Origin: Ectopseudomonas toyotomiensis
Lineage (GTDB): Bacteria; Pseudomonadota; Gammaproteobacteria; Pseudomonadales; Pseudomonadaceae
Length of the DNA: 64,000 nt
Reading direction: 5' to 3'
Assembly (NCBI RefSeq): GCF_900115695.1
Contig: NZ_FOXK01000007.1
Location: 1 to 64,000 of the forward strand
This document shows, piece by piece, positions 9,586 through 18,761 of this stretch (the stretch's first letter is position 1; the number at the start of each line of letters is the position of its first letter). The notes below the pieces were generated by a model. That model was not told where the DNA came from and searched no databases. It was given only the letters and a program-made list of their open reading frames with translations. Position numbers and translations under genes: made by a program.

Positions 9586-11904
9586 TTATTCCAACCACCC
9601 TTTGACCCAGTCCATCACGGACTCGACCGGAGCCTGAATACCGCAAGCAGAGCCCGGAGCGGGTTCACTGCCGCGAATATAAGGCATCTGCACCGCATTC
9701 GGGCAGCCCGAAGCCGAACCCAGACCAGTCTGACGATCCACCCAGGCCTGGGTGACGTTGTCCGGCATCGGCATATCCAACGGCAGCGGATCCGCCTTGC
9801 GCATGAACCCGGTCCAGACCTGCAGTGCACCGGTCGCACCGGTCAGCGGGGTCGGACCGTTGTCGTCACGCCCCAGCCACACCACCGACAGCAGATCCTG
9901 ACTGAAGCCAGCGAACCAGCTGTCGCGCGAGTCGTTACTGGTACCGGTCTTGCCCGCCAGATTCAGCGAGCTGGGCAGTTGGCTGTAAACCGAGCGACCA
10001 GTGCCTTCACGCATGGTGCGCTGCATGGCGTTTTGCACCAGATAGATGGCGCCTGGATCGAAGCGCTGCTGGATCTGGAATGGATAACGACCGAGCGGCT
10101 GGCCATCGGCGGTCAGCACGCTGCGAATGCCGCGCAACGGCGTATTGAAGCCACCGTTGGCCAGGGTCTGATACATGCCTGCCACTTCCATCGGCGTCAG
10201 AGCCCCCGCACCGAGCAGCATCGACGGATAGGCCGGCCACTTGCGCTCCACGCCCAGTCGCTCGAGCGTCTTGAGCACGTTGGGCACGCCGATCTCCAGG
10301 CCGAGCTTGGCCGTGGACAGGTTGTAGGACTGCGCCAACCCCTGATACAGGTAGATGGTGCCATGAGCCTTGCGGTCGTAATTCTGCGGCGTCCAGACCT
10401 GGCCATCCTGACCCTTGATGGAAAACACTTCGTCCTCCAGCCAACTGGTCAGGGTGTACTGACTGGGACGCTCCAACGCAGACAGATAAATAGCCGGTTT
10501 GATCAGCGAGCCAATCGGCCGCACGGCATCCAGCGCCCGATTGAAACCGGCAAACCGCGGCTGGCGGCTGCCAATCAATGCCTGAATTTCCCCGGTCTCA
10601 GGATTGGTCACCACCATGCCAGCCTGCACTTCATCCACACCCTTGCGCCCAGCCAGGCGCTTGAGCGTCTCGGCCAGCGCCTCTTCTGCCTTGAGCTGCA
10701 GGATCGGATCGAAGCTGGTGAAGATGCGCAGGCCTTCTTCGGTCAGATCCTGCTCACGATAGTCTTCACGCAACTGACGCTTGACTAGATCGAGGAAAGC
10801 CGGGAACGAGCTGTCAGCCATGCTGCCGCGCGCGCTCACGCCAAGCGGCTTCTGTTTGGCTGCTGCGGCTTCCTCGGGGGTGATCGAGCCTTGCTCGGCA
10901 AGCAGATCGAGCACCAGATTGCGGCGCGCCAGCGCACGCTCAGGATTGCGCCGCGGGTTGAAGTAGGTGGGGCCCTTGACCATGCCCACCAGCAACGCGA
11001 CCTGCTCCAGCTTCAGCTCGGAAACCGGCTGACTGAAGAAGTACTGGCTGGCCAGACCGAAACCATGCACCGCGCGTTGACCATCCTGACCGAGGAACAC
11101 CTCGTTCATATAGGCCTCGAGAATCTCGCGCTTGTCGTAGTGCAACTCGAGCAGCACCGCCATCATCGCTTCGGTGGCTTTACGCACCAGGGTGCGCTCG
11201 TTGGTCAGGTAGAAGTTCTTCACCAACTGCTGAGTCAGGGTACTGCCACCCTGCACCAGGCGCCCGGACGTGGCGTTGATCCACAGAGCACGGGCGATAC
11301 CCTTGGGTGACACGCCGAAGTGATCGAAGTAGTCGCGATCCTCGACTGCCACCAGCGCATCGATCAGATAGGCCGGCACCTGATCCAGCTTGATCAGGAT
11401 GCGATCTTCCTGATGCGCCGGGTAAAGCCCGCCAATCAGCAGCGGCTCGAGTCGGGCTACCGCCAGGTTGCCGCCGTTGGCCTGGGTCAGACCGGCGACG
11501 TAATCGCCAGAGAAGCGCACACGTACCTTCTGTGACGGTTCGGCACCTTCATAGAACTGAAAGCCGCGACTGTGCAGTTCGATGTTGTTACCGGCCACCG
11601 ACACTGCGCCCGGCCCGTTGACCGTGCTCTCGCGGCGATAGCCCAGCGCATCGAGCTCACGCAAGAAATCGTCCTTGGCCAGCTTCTGCCCGACGAAAAG
11701 TTCGAGCGGCCTGGCGTAGACCTTCGCGGGCACCGTCCAGCGCTTGCCGGAAAACTTTTCCTGCACCACGGCATCGAGATAAACGGCAAAGCCAGCAAGG
11801 ATCACCAGACCAACAAGACCGAGCTTGAGGCCCCAGGCAAACCAGGGACGCATACCGGACGAGCGGGATTTTTTGTTTGAGCGGGGGGAGCGTTTTCGAG
11901 TCAT
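9586..11904 (-). CDS. mrcB: PBP1b, bifunctional penicillin-binding protein
   Basis: This 772-residue class A PBP both polymerises and cross-links peptidoglycan. A short basic cytoplasmic tail leads to a transmembrane helix (about 23-45), then the UB2H domain. The glycosyltransferase domain (GT51) has catalytic E188 in VAVEDRDYFDHFG. The transpeptidase domain has S466 in GSLIKP as acylated serine, SYN in AQSYNLSTAKL and KTGTS near residue 660. The gene heads mrcB-lpoP-yqcC, placing the synthase beside its probable activator. Length and domains match family norms. Confidence 0.96.
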   Translation of the reverse strand: MTRKRSPRSNKKSRSSGMRPWFAWGLKLGLVGLVILAGFAVYLDAVVQEKFSGKRWTVPAKVYARPLELFVGQKLAKDDFLRELDALGYRRESTVNGPGAVSVAGNNIELHSRGFQFYEGAEPSQKVRVRFSGDYVAGLTQANGGNLAVARLEPLLIGGLYPAHQEDRILIKLDQVPAYLIDALVAVEDRDYFDHFGVSPKGIARALWINATSGRLVQGGSTLTQQLVKNFYLTNERTLVRKATEAMMAVLLELHYDKREILEAYMNEVFLGQDGQRAVHGFGLASQYFFSQPVSELKLEQVALLVGMVKGPTYFNPRRNPERALARRNLVLDLLAEQGSITPEEAAAAKQKPLGVSARGSMADSSFPAFLDLVKRQLREDYREQDLTEEGLRIFTSFDPILQLKAEEALAETLKRLAGRKGVDEVQAGMVVTNPETGEIQALIGSRQPRFAGFNRALDAVRPIGSLIKPAIYLSALERPSQYTLTSWLEDEVFSIKGQDGQVWTPQNYDRKAHGTIYLYQGLAQSYNLSTAKLGLEIGVPNVLKTLERLGVERKWPAYPSMLLGAGALTPMEVAGMYQTLANGGFNTPLRGIRSVLTADGQPLGRYPFQIQQRFDPGAIYLVQNAMQRTMREGTGRSVYSQLPSSLNLAGKTGTSNDSRDSWFAGFSQDLLSVVWLGRDDNGPTPLTGATGALQVWTGFMRKADPLPLDMPMPDNVTQAWVDRQTGLGSASGCPNAVQMPYIRGSEPAPGSACGIQAPVESVMDWVKGWLE

Positions 11905-12018
11905 GGCGGGATTATACGCACTTTACATAGGGGCCAGCAGGCCGCCTGGATGGTTTGCAGAGCAGCTCACAGCGGCCATAATGCCCAGCTCGAACAGCGT
12001 CTAGAACAAGGATCGAAC

Positions 12019-13581
12019 GTGAGCCAAGCCCTGATTGCCGCATTGCAGAACCCGGCCCTGTATCCGCATCCTGTGGATGGGTTTCAGGTCATTGAGACCC
12101 ACATTTCCTGGGTTTTGCTCACTGGCCCCTACGCCTACAAGATCAAAAAACCGGTCAATTTCGGGTTTCTCGACTTCACCGAGCTCGATGCACGCCGTCA
12201 TTTCTGCGAAGAAGAGCTACGCCTCAATCAGCGCCTGACCCAGGATTTGTATCTGGACGTGTTGCCGGTAGGCGGTAGTGAAGACGCGCCCAGTCTCGAC
12301 GGCAGCACGCCAGTCATCGAATACGCGCTGAAAATGCGCCAGTTCCCGCAAGAGCAACTGCTCAGCGCCATCCAGGCACGTGGCGAACTGAACGACGCCC
12401 ATATCGACGCCCTGGCCGAGCAGATCGCCACTTTTCATCTGAACGCACCGAAGGTGCCGCAGGAACATCCGCTGGGTAGCGCAGAAGCGGTAATGGTTCC
12501 GGTGCAGCAGAATTTCGACCAGATTCGGCCGATGCTCAGCGAGCAGGCAGACCTGCAGCAACTCGATGCCCTCGAGGCCTGGGCCCAGTCCAGCTACGAA
12601 CGCCTGCAACCACTGCTGAGCGAACGCAAGGCACAGGGTTTCATCCGCGAATGCCATGGTGATATTCACCTGGGCAACGCCGCCCAGATCGACGGTCGAG
12701 TGGTGCTGTTCGACTGCATCGAGTTCAACGAACCCTTCCGCTTTACCGACGTCACCGCCGATATCGCCTTCCTCGCCATGGACCTCGAAGACCGCGGCCT
12801 CAAATGCCTGGCACGTCGCTTTATCAGCGGCTGGCTGGAGCGCACTGGCGATTATGCCGCCCTGCAACTGCTGAACTTCTACAAGGCCTACCGCGCCATG
12901 GTGCGCGGCAAGGTCGCGCTGTTTCGCCTGGGGCAAGAAGAGAGTTCGGTACAACGGGCGGTCATCCTGCGCCAGTACCGCGCCTATGCCGCACTGGCGG
13001 AAAGCTACAGCGCCATTCCATCGCCCTTCCTGGCCATCACCCATGGCGTCTCGGCAGTCGGCAAGAGCCACGTGGCCATGCGCCTGGTGGAAGCACTGGG
13101 CACCATCCGCCTGCGCTCCGACATCGAGCGCAAGCGCCTGTTCGGCGAACAAAGCGCCGAAGCCAAGGATCAGCTGGCCGCCGGTATCTACAGCACTGAC
13201 GCCAGTCAGGCGACCTACCAGCGGCTGCATCAACTGGCGCGTCAGACACTACTGGCAGGCTTCCCCGTGGTGATCGACGCAACCTATCTCAAGGCAGCGC
13301 AACGCCAGGCCGCCAGCGAAGTCGCCGAAGAGACCGGCGTGCCCTTCCTGATTCTCGACTGCCATGCGCCGCAAGCCGTGATTGCCAGCTGGCTGGAGCA
13401 GCGCCGCAGCGCAGGCCAGGACCCTTCCGATGCGACGCTGGAAGTGATCCAGGCCCAACAAACCAGCCGCGAGCCGCTCGACGATGAGGAGCAGAGCCAC
13501 AGCAAGCGTGTCGATACACATGACAGCGCAAGCCTGGACAGCCTGGTCGAGCGTATTCGCCAGCGCCTGCCAGGGATCTGA
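12019..13581 (+). CDS. Fusion of an aminoglycoside-phosphotransferase-like kinase with a P-loop ATPase
   Basis: This 520-residue cytosolic protein contains two potential nucleotide-using domains. The N-terminal part (about 1-310) resembles APH/choline-kinase-like enzymes, with catalytic loop HGDIHLGN at 213-220 and VVLFDCIEF as the metal-binding block. The C-terminal part (about 335-500) is an AAA_33-type kinase domain with Walker A GVSAVGKS at 343-350. Genome pipelines call such proteins 'bifunctional aminoglycoside phosphotransferase/ATP-binding protein', but the substrate is unknown and resistance should not be assumed. GTG at 12019 has AAGGA at good spacing; an in-frame ATG at 11950 lacks one. 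Confidence 0.85.
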   Translation: MSQALIAALQNPALYPHPVDGFQVIETHISWVLLTGPYAYKIKKPVNFGFLDFTELDARRHFCEEELRLNQRLTQDLYLDVLPVGGSEDAPSLDGSTPVIEYALKMRQFPQEQLLSAIQARGELNDAHIDALAEQIATFHLNAPKVPQEHPLGSAEAVMVPVQQNFDQIRPMLSEQADLQQLDALEAWAQSSYERLQPLLSERKAQGFIRECHGDIHLGNAAQIDGRVVLFDCIEFNEPFRFTDVTADIAFLAMDLEDRGLKCLARRFISGWLERTGDYAALQLLNFYKAYRAMVRGKVALFRLGQEESSVQRAVILRQYRAYAALAESYSAIPSPFLAITHGVSAVGKSHVAMRLVEALGTIRLRSDIERKRLFGEQSAEAKDQLAAGIYSTDASQATYQRLHQLARQTLLAGFPVVIDATYLKAAQRQAASEVAEETGVPFLILDCHAPQAVIASWLEQRRSAGQDPSDATLEVIQAQQTSREPLDDEEQSHSKRVDTHDSASLDSLVERIRQRLPGI

Positions 13582-13604
13582 GCATGGCCCCAAGCAGTCG
13601 GCAC

Positions 13605-13635
13605 GCCCTGCCAGGCAAACCCTGGCAGGGCTTCT
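13605..13635 (+). terminator. Hairpin after the double-kinase gene
   Basis: There is a perfect 11-bp stem, GCCCTGCCAGG (13605-13615) with CCTGGCAGGGC (13621-13631), then TTCTAT. It is a strong hairpin with a weak T tract, placed between the kinase-like gene and the pentapeptide gene. Confidence 0.65.
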
Positions 13636-13668
13636 ATACTGCCGGTGAAGCCATCACCGGTATCCGCC

Positions 13669-14013
13669 ATGAGTCAGCCACGCCAGCTTGATCATCCGCT
13701 CTACCACCTGCTGCACAACGACGATGTGAAAGGCTTCAATGCGCAGAAGCCAAAAGGTGTGGAGGTCGATCTGTCCGGCGGCGACTTTCGCGGGCTCGAC
13801 CTGCGCAACATGGACACCGACGCCGTCAATTTCAACGACGCGTATTTTCGCGGAGCAGACCTGCGTGGCCTGGACTTTCGCAATGCCCGGATCGAAGGGG
13901 CCAGCCTGGCCCACGCGCAGATTTCTGGCGCCTACTTTCCAGCCGAACTGACCGCCGACGAGATTCTCATGTCGGTCAACTTCGGCACTCGCCTGCGCTA
14001 TCGCACCAAGTAG
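13669..14013 (+). CDS. Short pentapeptide-repeat protein
   Basis: This 114-residue protein has a central run of pentapeptide repeats with the A(D/N)LxX pattern, from about residue 40 to 85 (for example FRGLDLRNMDT, YFRGADLRGLDFRNARIEGA). Such repeats fold as a right-handed quadrilateral beta-helix. At about nine to ten repeats it is much shorter than the gyrase-protecting Qnr proteins, so that role is not supported. ATG at 13669 was chosen over upstream in-frame codons because the hydrophilic start MSQPRQLDHPLYHLLHNDD looks native. Function unknown. Confidence 0.85.
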   Translation: MSQPRQLDHPLYHLLHNDDVKGFNAQKPKGVEVDLSGGDFRGLDLRNMDTDAVNFNDAYFRGADLRGLDFRNARIEGASLAHAQISGAYFPAELTADEILMSVNFGTRLRYRTK

Positions 14014-14113
14014 CGCACTTCGAGCGACGACGCGAAGCACCCAGGCCATTGGCCGCTACACTTCTTGGCAGGCACGCCAACGTGAACCTTTCACCCGCAC
14101 GCATGGAGGCCCG

Positions 14114-14386
14114 ATGAACGACGAACTGCAACACCTGAAGAACCTGGGCAAGACCTCGGCGCAGTGGCTGCACGCCGTAGGGATCCACAGCGCCAACGAC
14201 CTGCGTCGCTACGGCGCTGTCGGAGCCTATCGCGCGGTCAGGGCGCGCGGTTTTCGTGCATCCAAGGTGCTGCTTTACGCCATCGAGGGCGCGCTGCTCA
14301 ATGTGCATTGGAGTGAGCTCCCCCCCGCGCACAAAGCCGAACTGAACGGCAAGCTGGACGAAGCCCAGAGCCACAACAAGAGCTAG
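14114..14386 (+). CDS. TfoX C-terminal-domain protein
   Basis: This 90-residue protein matches the C-terminal domain of TfoX/Sxy (LGKTSAQWLHAVGIHSANDL, YRAVRARGFRASKVLLYAIE), a helix-hairpin-helix-like fold. It lacks the N-terminal half needed for competence regulation, so it should not be called TfoX. Stand-alone C-domain proteins are common in Pseudomonas and have no known role. GGAGG lies 4 nt before ATG 14114. Confidence 0.88.
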   Translation: MNDELQHLKNLGKTSAQWLHAVGIHSANDLRRYGAVGAYRAVRARGFRASKVLLYAIEGALLNVHWSELPPAHKAELNGKLDEAQSHNKS

Positions 14387-14491
14387 CTCACAACACCAGT
14401 GCAAGGTGATTTACTCGAAGAGCCGCACAGCCTATTGTTTCAGGGACCTTCGTGTGGTCAGCCAGTCCAGCCAGTTCAAGGAATTACGGTT

Positions 14492-15289
14492 ATGTATTTA
14501 CTCGGGGAGCAACCGGCCTACGCCGATCAGTTGATCAATCGCCTGCAGAGTATCCCCACTCAGCTGCTGGAAGGGCTGCAACCCGCGGGTGAGCCACTGC
14601 GTCTGGAGCGTGTCGATGATCTGGCCCAGGTACTGCCTGGCAACCAGCTATTCATCATCGAGAACGGCCTGTTGCATGCGCTGGTCGATGAACGCCCATT
14701 GTTCTATCTGCAAGAGGGCGATCTGGTCGGCCTGCGCCAGGGCATCGACCTCCCCTCCTGCCGCTACAGCAGCGAAGAACCCATCAGCCTGATTCCCTAC
14801 TCGCGCAGCGAAACGTTCCAGCACATCTATGCCAGCGAGCAGCGCCAGGAACAGTTCATTCAATATCTGATCGGCCATACCGCCCTACTGTCCGACGCAC
14901 TGGCACGTCTGAAACAGCCGGAGATCCGTCCGGCGACTGGCTTCCAGCATTTCGCTGCCGGCGAGGAGCTGATTCATCAGGGCGATGAAGCTGACCACGT
15001 GTTCATCATCATCGAGGGCCACGCCGAGGCTTACGTCGACGGGCAGAAGGTCGGCGATGTGCAAAAGGACGAAATCTTCGGCGCCATGGCGGTATTCACT
15101 CGCGAGAAGCGCAGCGCCACGGTTGTCGCCAGCGAACCCTGCACGGTGATGGTGATTCCCAAGGAACAATTCCTCAGTCTGATGCAAAGCAACCCGCGCA
15201 TCGCTCACAGCCTGATCGAGAGCATGGCCCGACGCATCGACCTGCTGAACAAGGAAGTCACTCAGCTGCGCTTGCCTGGGGAATCCTGA
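14492..15289 (+). CDS. cbpA: CbpA, cyclic-nucleotide-binding domain protein
   Basis: This 265-residue protein has a degenerate N-terminal segment and a C-terminal cyclic-nucleotide-binding beta-barrel (about 150-255: FIIIEGHAEAYVDGQKVGDV, IFGAMAVFTREKRSATVVA). The phosphate-binding cassette reads FGAMAVF...RSATV, with Ala where the common motif has Glu (FGE). No DNA-binding domain follows, so it is not a CRP-type regulator. It corresponds to P. aeruginosa PA4704 (CbpA), a cAMP-binding protein located next to prrF and phu. ATG at 14492 has AAGGAA upstream. Confidence 0.88.
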   Translation: MYLLGEQPAYADQLINRLQSIPTQLLEGLQPAGEPLRLERVDDLAQVLPGNQLFIIENGLLHALVDERPLFYLQEGDLVGLRQGIDLPSCRYSSEEPISLIPYSRSETFQHIYASEQRQEQFIQYLIGHTALLSDALARLKQPEIRPATGFQHFAAGEELIHQGDEADHVFIIIEGHAEAYVDGQKVGDVQKDEIFGAMAVFTREKRSATVVASEPCTVMVIPKEQFLSLMQSNPRIAHSLIESMARRIDLLNKEVTQLRLPGES

Positions 15290-15314
15290 GTCTCCATCCC
15301 ACCCCTCAGCGAAC

Positions 15315-15336
15315 CCCGGCCCCGTGCCGGGTTTTT
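15315..15336 (+). terminator. Rho-independent terminator of cbpA
   Basis: The stem CCCGGC/GCCGGG with a 5-base loop is followed by TTTTT, 26 nt after the cbpA stop. Confidence 0.85.
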
Positions 15337-15393
15337 GCATTTATGAGCCCGGCAGAAACTTTCTGAGAAAAGTTCTCAAAAGGGCGTTGACTA

Positions 15394-15412
15394 TGTAATG
15401 AGAATTGTTATT
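15394..15412 (+). promoter_or_regulatory. Fur box and promoter of prrF
   Basis: TAATGAGAATTGTTAT agrees with the 19-bp Fur consensus GATAATGATAATCATTATC at 13 positions by my count. It overlaps the promoter: TTGACT at 15387-15392 and TATTAT at 15412-15417, just before the RNA start near 15421. Fe-Fur binding would block the -10 region, so PrrF should be made only in low iron. Confidence 0.85.
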
Positions 15413-15420
15413 ATTATCTC

Positions 15421-15535
15421 AACTGGTCGCGAGATCAGCCGATAAGCTAAAGAGACCATTCAGTCGGACTCTTCAGATTATCTCCTCATCAGGCTAATCA
15501 CGGTTATTGACCCGGCTCTTGCCGGGTCTTTTTTT
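15421..15535 (+). ncRNA. prrF: PrrF iron-responsive small RNA (single copy)
   Basis: The sequence matches PrrF RNA as I know it from P. aeruginosa: the 5' stem region GGTCGCGAGATCAGCCG, the conserved single-stranded core with CTTCAGATTATCTCCTCATC, and a terminator GACCCGGC/GCCGGGTC (15509-15528) plus seven T. PrrF pairs with mRNAs of non-essential iron proteins through the core and Hfq, sparing iron. P. aeruginosa has prrF1 and prrF2 in tandem between cbpA and phuW, but only one copy is present at this locus here, so a PrrH-type read-through RNA cannot be made from this site. Confidence 0.95.
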
Positions 15536-15586
15536 GCCTGGACAAAAGTGCGTCCTGCCGTCTCCGCACGAAGCCCTTAGCGGGGT

Positions 15587-15994
15587 CTAGTCGTCGACCT
15601 GAGCCAGCCAGTCCGGCAAATTGAAATGCAGGCTGATGCGCGCGATCAGCCCGTGCTGGATCTCGAAGAAGGCGCCGACGCGCATCTCGTAACGCTGCCC
15701 GCAGGCGTCCGGCAGGCCATCGTCGGTAGCCAGGTACTCGCCGATGACACGGTACTCGCAGGCGGCATGTCGCCCTTGTGGTTCGACCAAGATCACCAGC
15801 GACTCGATCATCTCGCGATAGCAATGCAGCTGCCGCTCCAGAAAAGCCGCGAATGCATCGCGCCCGTGTTCGGTGAAACCCTGATTGGGCTGCAGAATCA
15901 ACTCGTCGCTGACCAGTGCCATACAGGCGCGGATATCACGATCATTGAGGGCGTTGAAATAACCTTGCAGCAGGTCGCGAACGTCGATGGACAT
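15587..15994 (-). CDS. SnoaL/NTF2-like fold protein
   Basis: This 135-residue protein has the cone-shaped NTF2-like fold pattern: an N-terminal helix (VRDLLQGYFNALNDRDIRAC), a central helix (AFAAFLERQLHCY) and alternating beta strands ending in LIARISLHFN. The family includes ketosteroid isomerases, polyketide cyclases and many uncharacterised proteins, and I cannot assign a reaction. It lies between prrF and phuW on the phu strand, so co-expression with haem uptake is possible. I saw no Fur box of its own. ATG at 15994 was chosen over a longer frame that would run into phuW. Confidence 0.78.
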   Translation of the reverse strand: MSIDVRDLLQGYFNALNDRDIRACMALVSDELILQPNQGFTEHGRDAFAAFLERQLHCYREMIESLVILVEPQGRHAACEYRVIGEYLATDDGLPDACGQRYEMRVGAFFEIQHGLIARISLHFNLPDWLAQVDD

Positions 15995-16106
15995 AGGCCA
16001 GGCTCCGAATCGGCAAAGCGCCGAGGATACCTTGCAGGCCGCCCGCGAAAGGCGGCTAGGGTCGCAGTTTGGCGCAGTGATCCCGCTCCGGCTGCGCTGC
16101 CGTGAA

Positions 16107-16938
16107 CTAGACGTAATCGGCCATGGAGGCGTCCACCGCACGGCCGACTTCGGCCAATATCAGTACTGCGTTGCCAGCCTGCGCGCTGAGGTCCGCCAGA
16201 TACAGTGGAACGCCGAGGTCCTTGCGTACATGGAAGGCGCCGGCCAGCAGCACGCTGGGCTGCGGCGCCGCCAGCAATGCCTCGGTCATGCGCCGATCAC
16301 GCTGTTGCTGCACAGCAAGCATCGCCGGCAACTGGCTGTCCGGCAGCAGGCCGCAGTGCGATTCACGGATATCGGCCAGCAAACGCTCCTGCACCTCGGC
16401 TGCACCAGAGCGCTCCCCCCCCGAGCACAGGGCGCTGGCGATAGATCTGCATGATCTCGGCACGATCCAGATTGGCCGCAAGCAAGGGATAGGGCTGACG
16501 CAGTTGATGCATGACCAGCGGCCCGTAAAGCGACCAATCCCATCCAGGTTGCCAGGCCAGGGTAGCGAACGGATCGGTAATCGCCTGCCCCGCGCGCGCA
16601 GTTGTCTGGGCCTGATCGACCTTGTTCTGCTGATCGGGGTTGAGCATCTCCATCAACACGCTGCCCTGCGGGCGCAGCCTGGATAGCTCGCGCAACAGCC
16701 AGAGCTGCAGGGTATGGTGATCAGGATTGTCGTGCTGCTCACCGACCAGTACCCGCTCGGCCCTTGCCAGGCGATCAAGCAGTTGTTCAGGGCTGATCGC
16801 CTGCCCGCTGGCGAGATCGACGATACGCCCCAGATCAGCATGCTCATGCCCCAGTGGAGCGAGCGGCGCAGGCGGTGGCATAGGTGAGCCCTGGCAGGCA
16901 GCCAGCATCATCAGACAGCTCAGCAGTACGACTCGCAT
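16107..16938 (-). pseudogene. phuW: phuW, ChaN-family lipoprotein, frameshifted at a G8 tract
   Basis: This gene encodes a haem-binding-type lipoprotein of the ChaN/DUF399 family, the last gene of the P. aeruginosa phu operon. The first frame starts at ATG 16938 (GGAG 6 nt upstream) with a lipobox LAAC, carries ERVLVGEQHDNPDHH and continues to about 16423. There eight G on the minus strand (16415-16422) shift the frame. The remaining family sequence (ERSGAAEVQERLLADIRESH ... HVRKDLGVPLYLADL) continues in the next frame to 16107. Seven G would restore one open frame of about 276 residues. It may be a true mutation, a phase-variable tract or a sequencing error. Confidence 0.88.
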
Positions 16939-16953
16939 CGAGGGCTCCAACAT

Positions 16954-17721
16954 TCAGCGTGCAACGATCAGCGGGTGACCGCGTTCAGGATGAGTCTGCA
17001 CCAGCACTTCCAGACCGAACACGGCCTGCAGGGGCTCGGCCCGCAATACTTCGGCAGGCGTACCCAGCGCATGCGCCCGGCCCTGCTCCAGCAACAGCAG
17101 GCGGTCACAGTAACGTGCGGCCAGATTGAGGTCATGGAGGATCACCAGTACCGCCGCGCCGGATTCGGCCAAACGACGAACCGCCTGCAGGCAGGTGTGC
17201 TGATGCAGCGGATCGAGCATCGAGGTCGGCTCATCGAGCAGCAGGATCTGCCCCTCACCGCCTGGCCACAACTGCGCCAGCACCCGCGCCAGGTGCACGC
17301 GCTGGCGCTCCCCGCCGGACAACGCCAGATAGCTGCGCCCCGCTAGGTGAACAGCATCGGCTGCCTGCAACGCCTGCTGCACGATCTGCGCATCGCGCAC
17401 GCGACCGCTGTCATGGGGCAGACGGCCCATGGCGACCACTTCTTCTACGCGGAAGGCGAAATTCAGACTGGAGCTCTGCGGCAGGACAGCCAGGCGCCTG
17501 GCGCGCTCCGGTCCGGCCCAGTCATCGAGCGCGCGCTGATCCAGCGTCACCTGCCCGGCGCTGGCCGGCAGCTCGCCGGTCATCGCCGCCAGCAAGGTGC
17601 TCTTGCCCGCACCGTTGGGCCCCAGTACACCCAGCACTTCGCCGGGGTGCAACTGCAGATCGATGCCACTGAGCACCACGCCCTGCCCGCGGCGGACTTC
17701 CAGCTGTTCGACCCGCAGCAT
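16954..17721 (-). CDS. phuV: PhuV, haem ABC transporter ATP-binding protein
   Basis: This 255-residue ATPase powers haem import through PhuU. Walker A is GPNGAGKST near residue 37, the signature motif is [19 protein letters not shown], and Walker B is [12 protein letters not shown] with the switch histidine in [15 protein letters not shown]. It belongs to the HemV/HmuV group. The start at 17721 overlaps the phuU stop by one base (TGATG). A longer in-frame opening reaching 18096 is antisense-type noise inside phuU. Confidence 0.94.
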   Translation of the reverse strand: MLRVEQLEVRRGQGVVLSGIDLQLHPGEVLGVLGPNGAGKSTLLAAMTGELPASAGQVTLDQRALDDWAGPERARRLAVLPQSSSLNFAFRVEEVVAMGRLPHDSGRVRDAQIVQQALQAADAVHLAGRSYLALSGGERQRVHLARVLAQLWPGGEGQILLLDEPTSMLDPLHQHTCLQAVRRLAESGAAVLVILHDLNLAARYCDRLLLLEQGRAHALGTPAEVLRAEPLQAVFGLEVLVQTHPERGHPLIVAR

Positions 17722-18761
17722 CAGCTTCGCCCCCGCACCAGCAGATAGAGAAAGAACGGCGCACCAATCAGCGCCGTGACGATGCCGATCGGTAACTCGG
17801 CAGGCGCAAGCGCCAGGCGCGCGATCAGGTCGGCCAGCAGCAGCAGGCTCGCGCCGGCCAACGCCGAGGCAGGCAGCAACAGGCGATGATCGGGGCCCAC
17901 CAGCAAGCGCATCAGATGCGGCACCACAAGGCCGATGAAGCCGATCAGGCCGGCGGCCGCCACCGCAGCACCGACACCCAATGCCGTACAGAACACCAGC
18001 TCGCGCTTGAGGCGCTCGACATCGAAACCGAGGTGGCGTGCCTCCGACTCGCCCAGCAGCAGCGCGTTCAGCGCCCGCGCCCGTCGCGGCAACCACAGCG
18101 CCACGGCCAACGTGGCCAGCAACAGCGGCCAGAGCCGCGTGTAACTGGCACCATTGAGGCTGCCCAGGTTCCAGAAGGTCAGGGTACGCAGGGTCGCATC
18201 GTCCGCCAGGTAGGTGAACAGGCCGATGGCCGCACCGGCCAGCGCGGTCAGGGCGATACCCGCTAACAACATGGTCGCCACATTGGTCTGCCCGTCACGT
18301 CGGCCCAGACGGTAGACCAACGCCGTGACCAGCAAACCACCGACGAAGGCACAGGCCGACAGCAGATAGGGCGCGAAGGCTTCCGGCAAGCCGCCGAACG
18401 CAGCGCCGCCGACAATGGCCACCGCAGCGCCCAGCGCGGCGCCGCTGGAGACGCCGACCAGACCGGGGTCAGCCAGTGGATTGCGAAACAACCCCTGCAT
18501 CGCCACGCCACAGAGCGCCAGCACCATGCCTACGGCCAGCCCAAGCAAGGTGCGCGGCATGCGGATCTGCGACAGGATCAATTCCGCCTGCTGGATCGAT
18601 GCATCCGCCGCGAGAGGCAGGCCCAGCAAACGCAACGCAGCACGCATGGTATCGCCCAATGGCAGACTGACCGGTCCGAGCGCCAGCGACAGCCACAGCA
18701 CGAGCACGAGCAGCAGGCCCAGTGCGATGAACAATGGGCGCGTCGAAAAAGAGGAGGTCAT
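17721..18761 (-). CDS. phuU: PhuU, haem ABC transporter permease
   Basis: This 346-residue FecCD-family permease has about ten hydrophobic helices, moving haem from PhuT across the inner membrane. Typical family blocks are [42 protein letters not shown], and the coupling segment [31 protein letters not shown] near residue 270 is the conserved FecCD signature. The start overlaps phuT by four bases (ATGA) and the stop overlaps phuV, indicating one tightly coupled operon phuSTUV(W). Confidence 0.94.
   Translation of the reverse strand: MTSSFSTRPLFIALGLLLVLVLWLSLALGPVSLPLGDTMRAALRLLGLPLAADASIQQAELILSQIRMPRTLLGLAVGMVLALCGVAMQGLFRNPLADPGLVGVSSGAALGAAVAIVGGAAFGGLPEAFAPYLLSACAFVGGLLVTALVYRLGRRDGQTNVATMLLAGIALTALAGAAIGLFTYLADDATLRTLTFWNLGSLNGASYTRLWPLLLATLAVALWLPRRARALNALLLGESEARHLGFDVERLKRELVFCTALGVGAAVAAAGLIGFIGLVVPHLMRLLVGPDHRLLLPASALAGASLLLLADLIARLALAPAELPIGIVTALIGAPFFLYLLVRGRS

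Noticed and set aside
12019..13581. Aminoglycoside resistance gene
   Set aside because: The APH-like fold is shared by many kinases of unrelated substrates. The gene is in a conserved housekeeping location with no mobile context.
13669..14013. Quinolone-resistance (Qnr-like) role for the pentapeptide protein
   Set aside because: It is far too short and lacks the loops that contact gyrase. Small pentapeptide proteins are common and mostly uncharacterised.
14114..14386. Competence regulator TfoX
   Set aside because: Only the C-terminal domain is present; the N-terminal half needed for regulation is missing.
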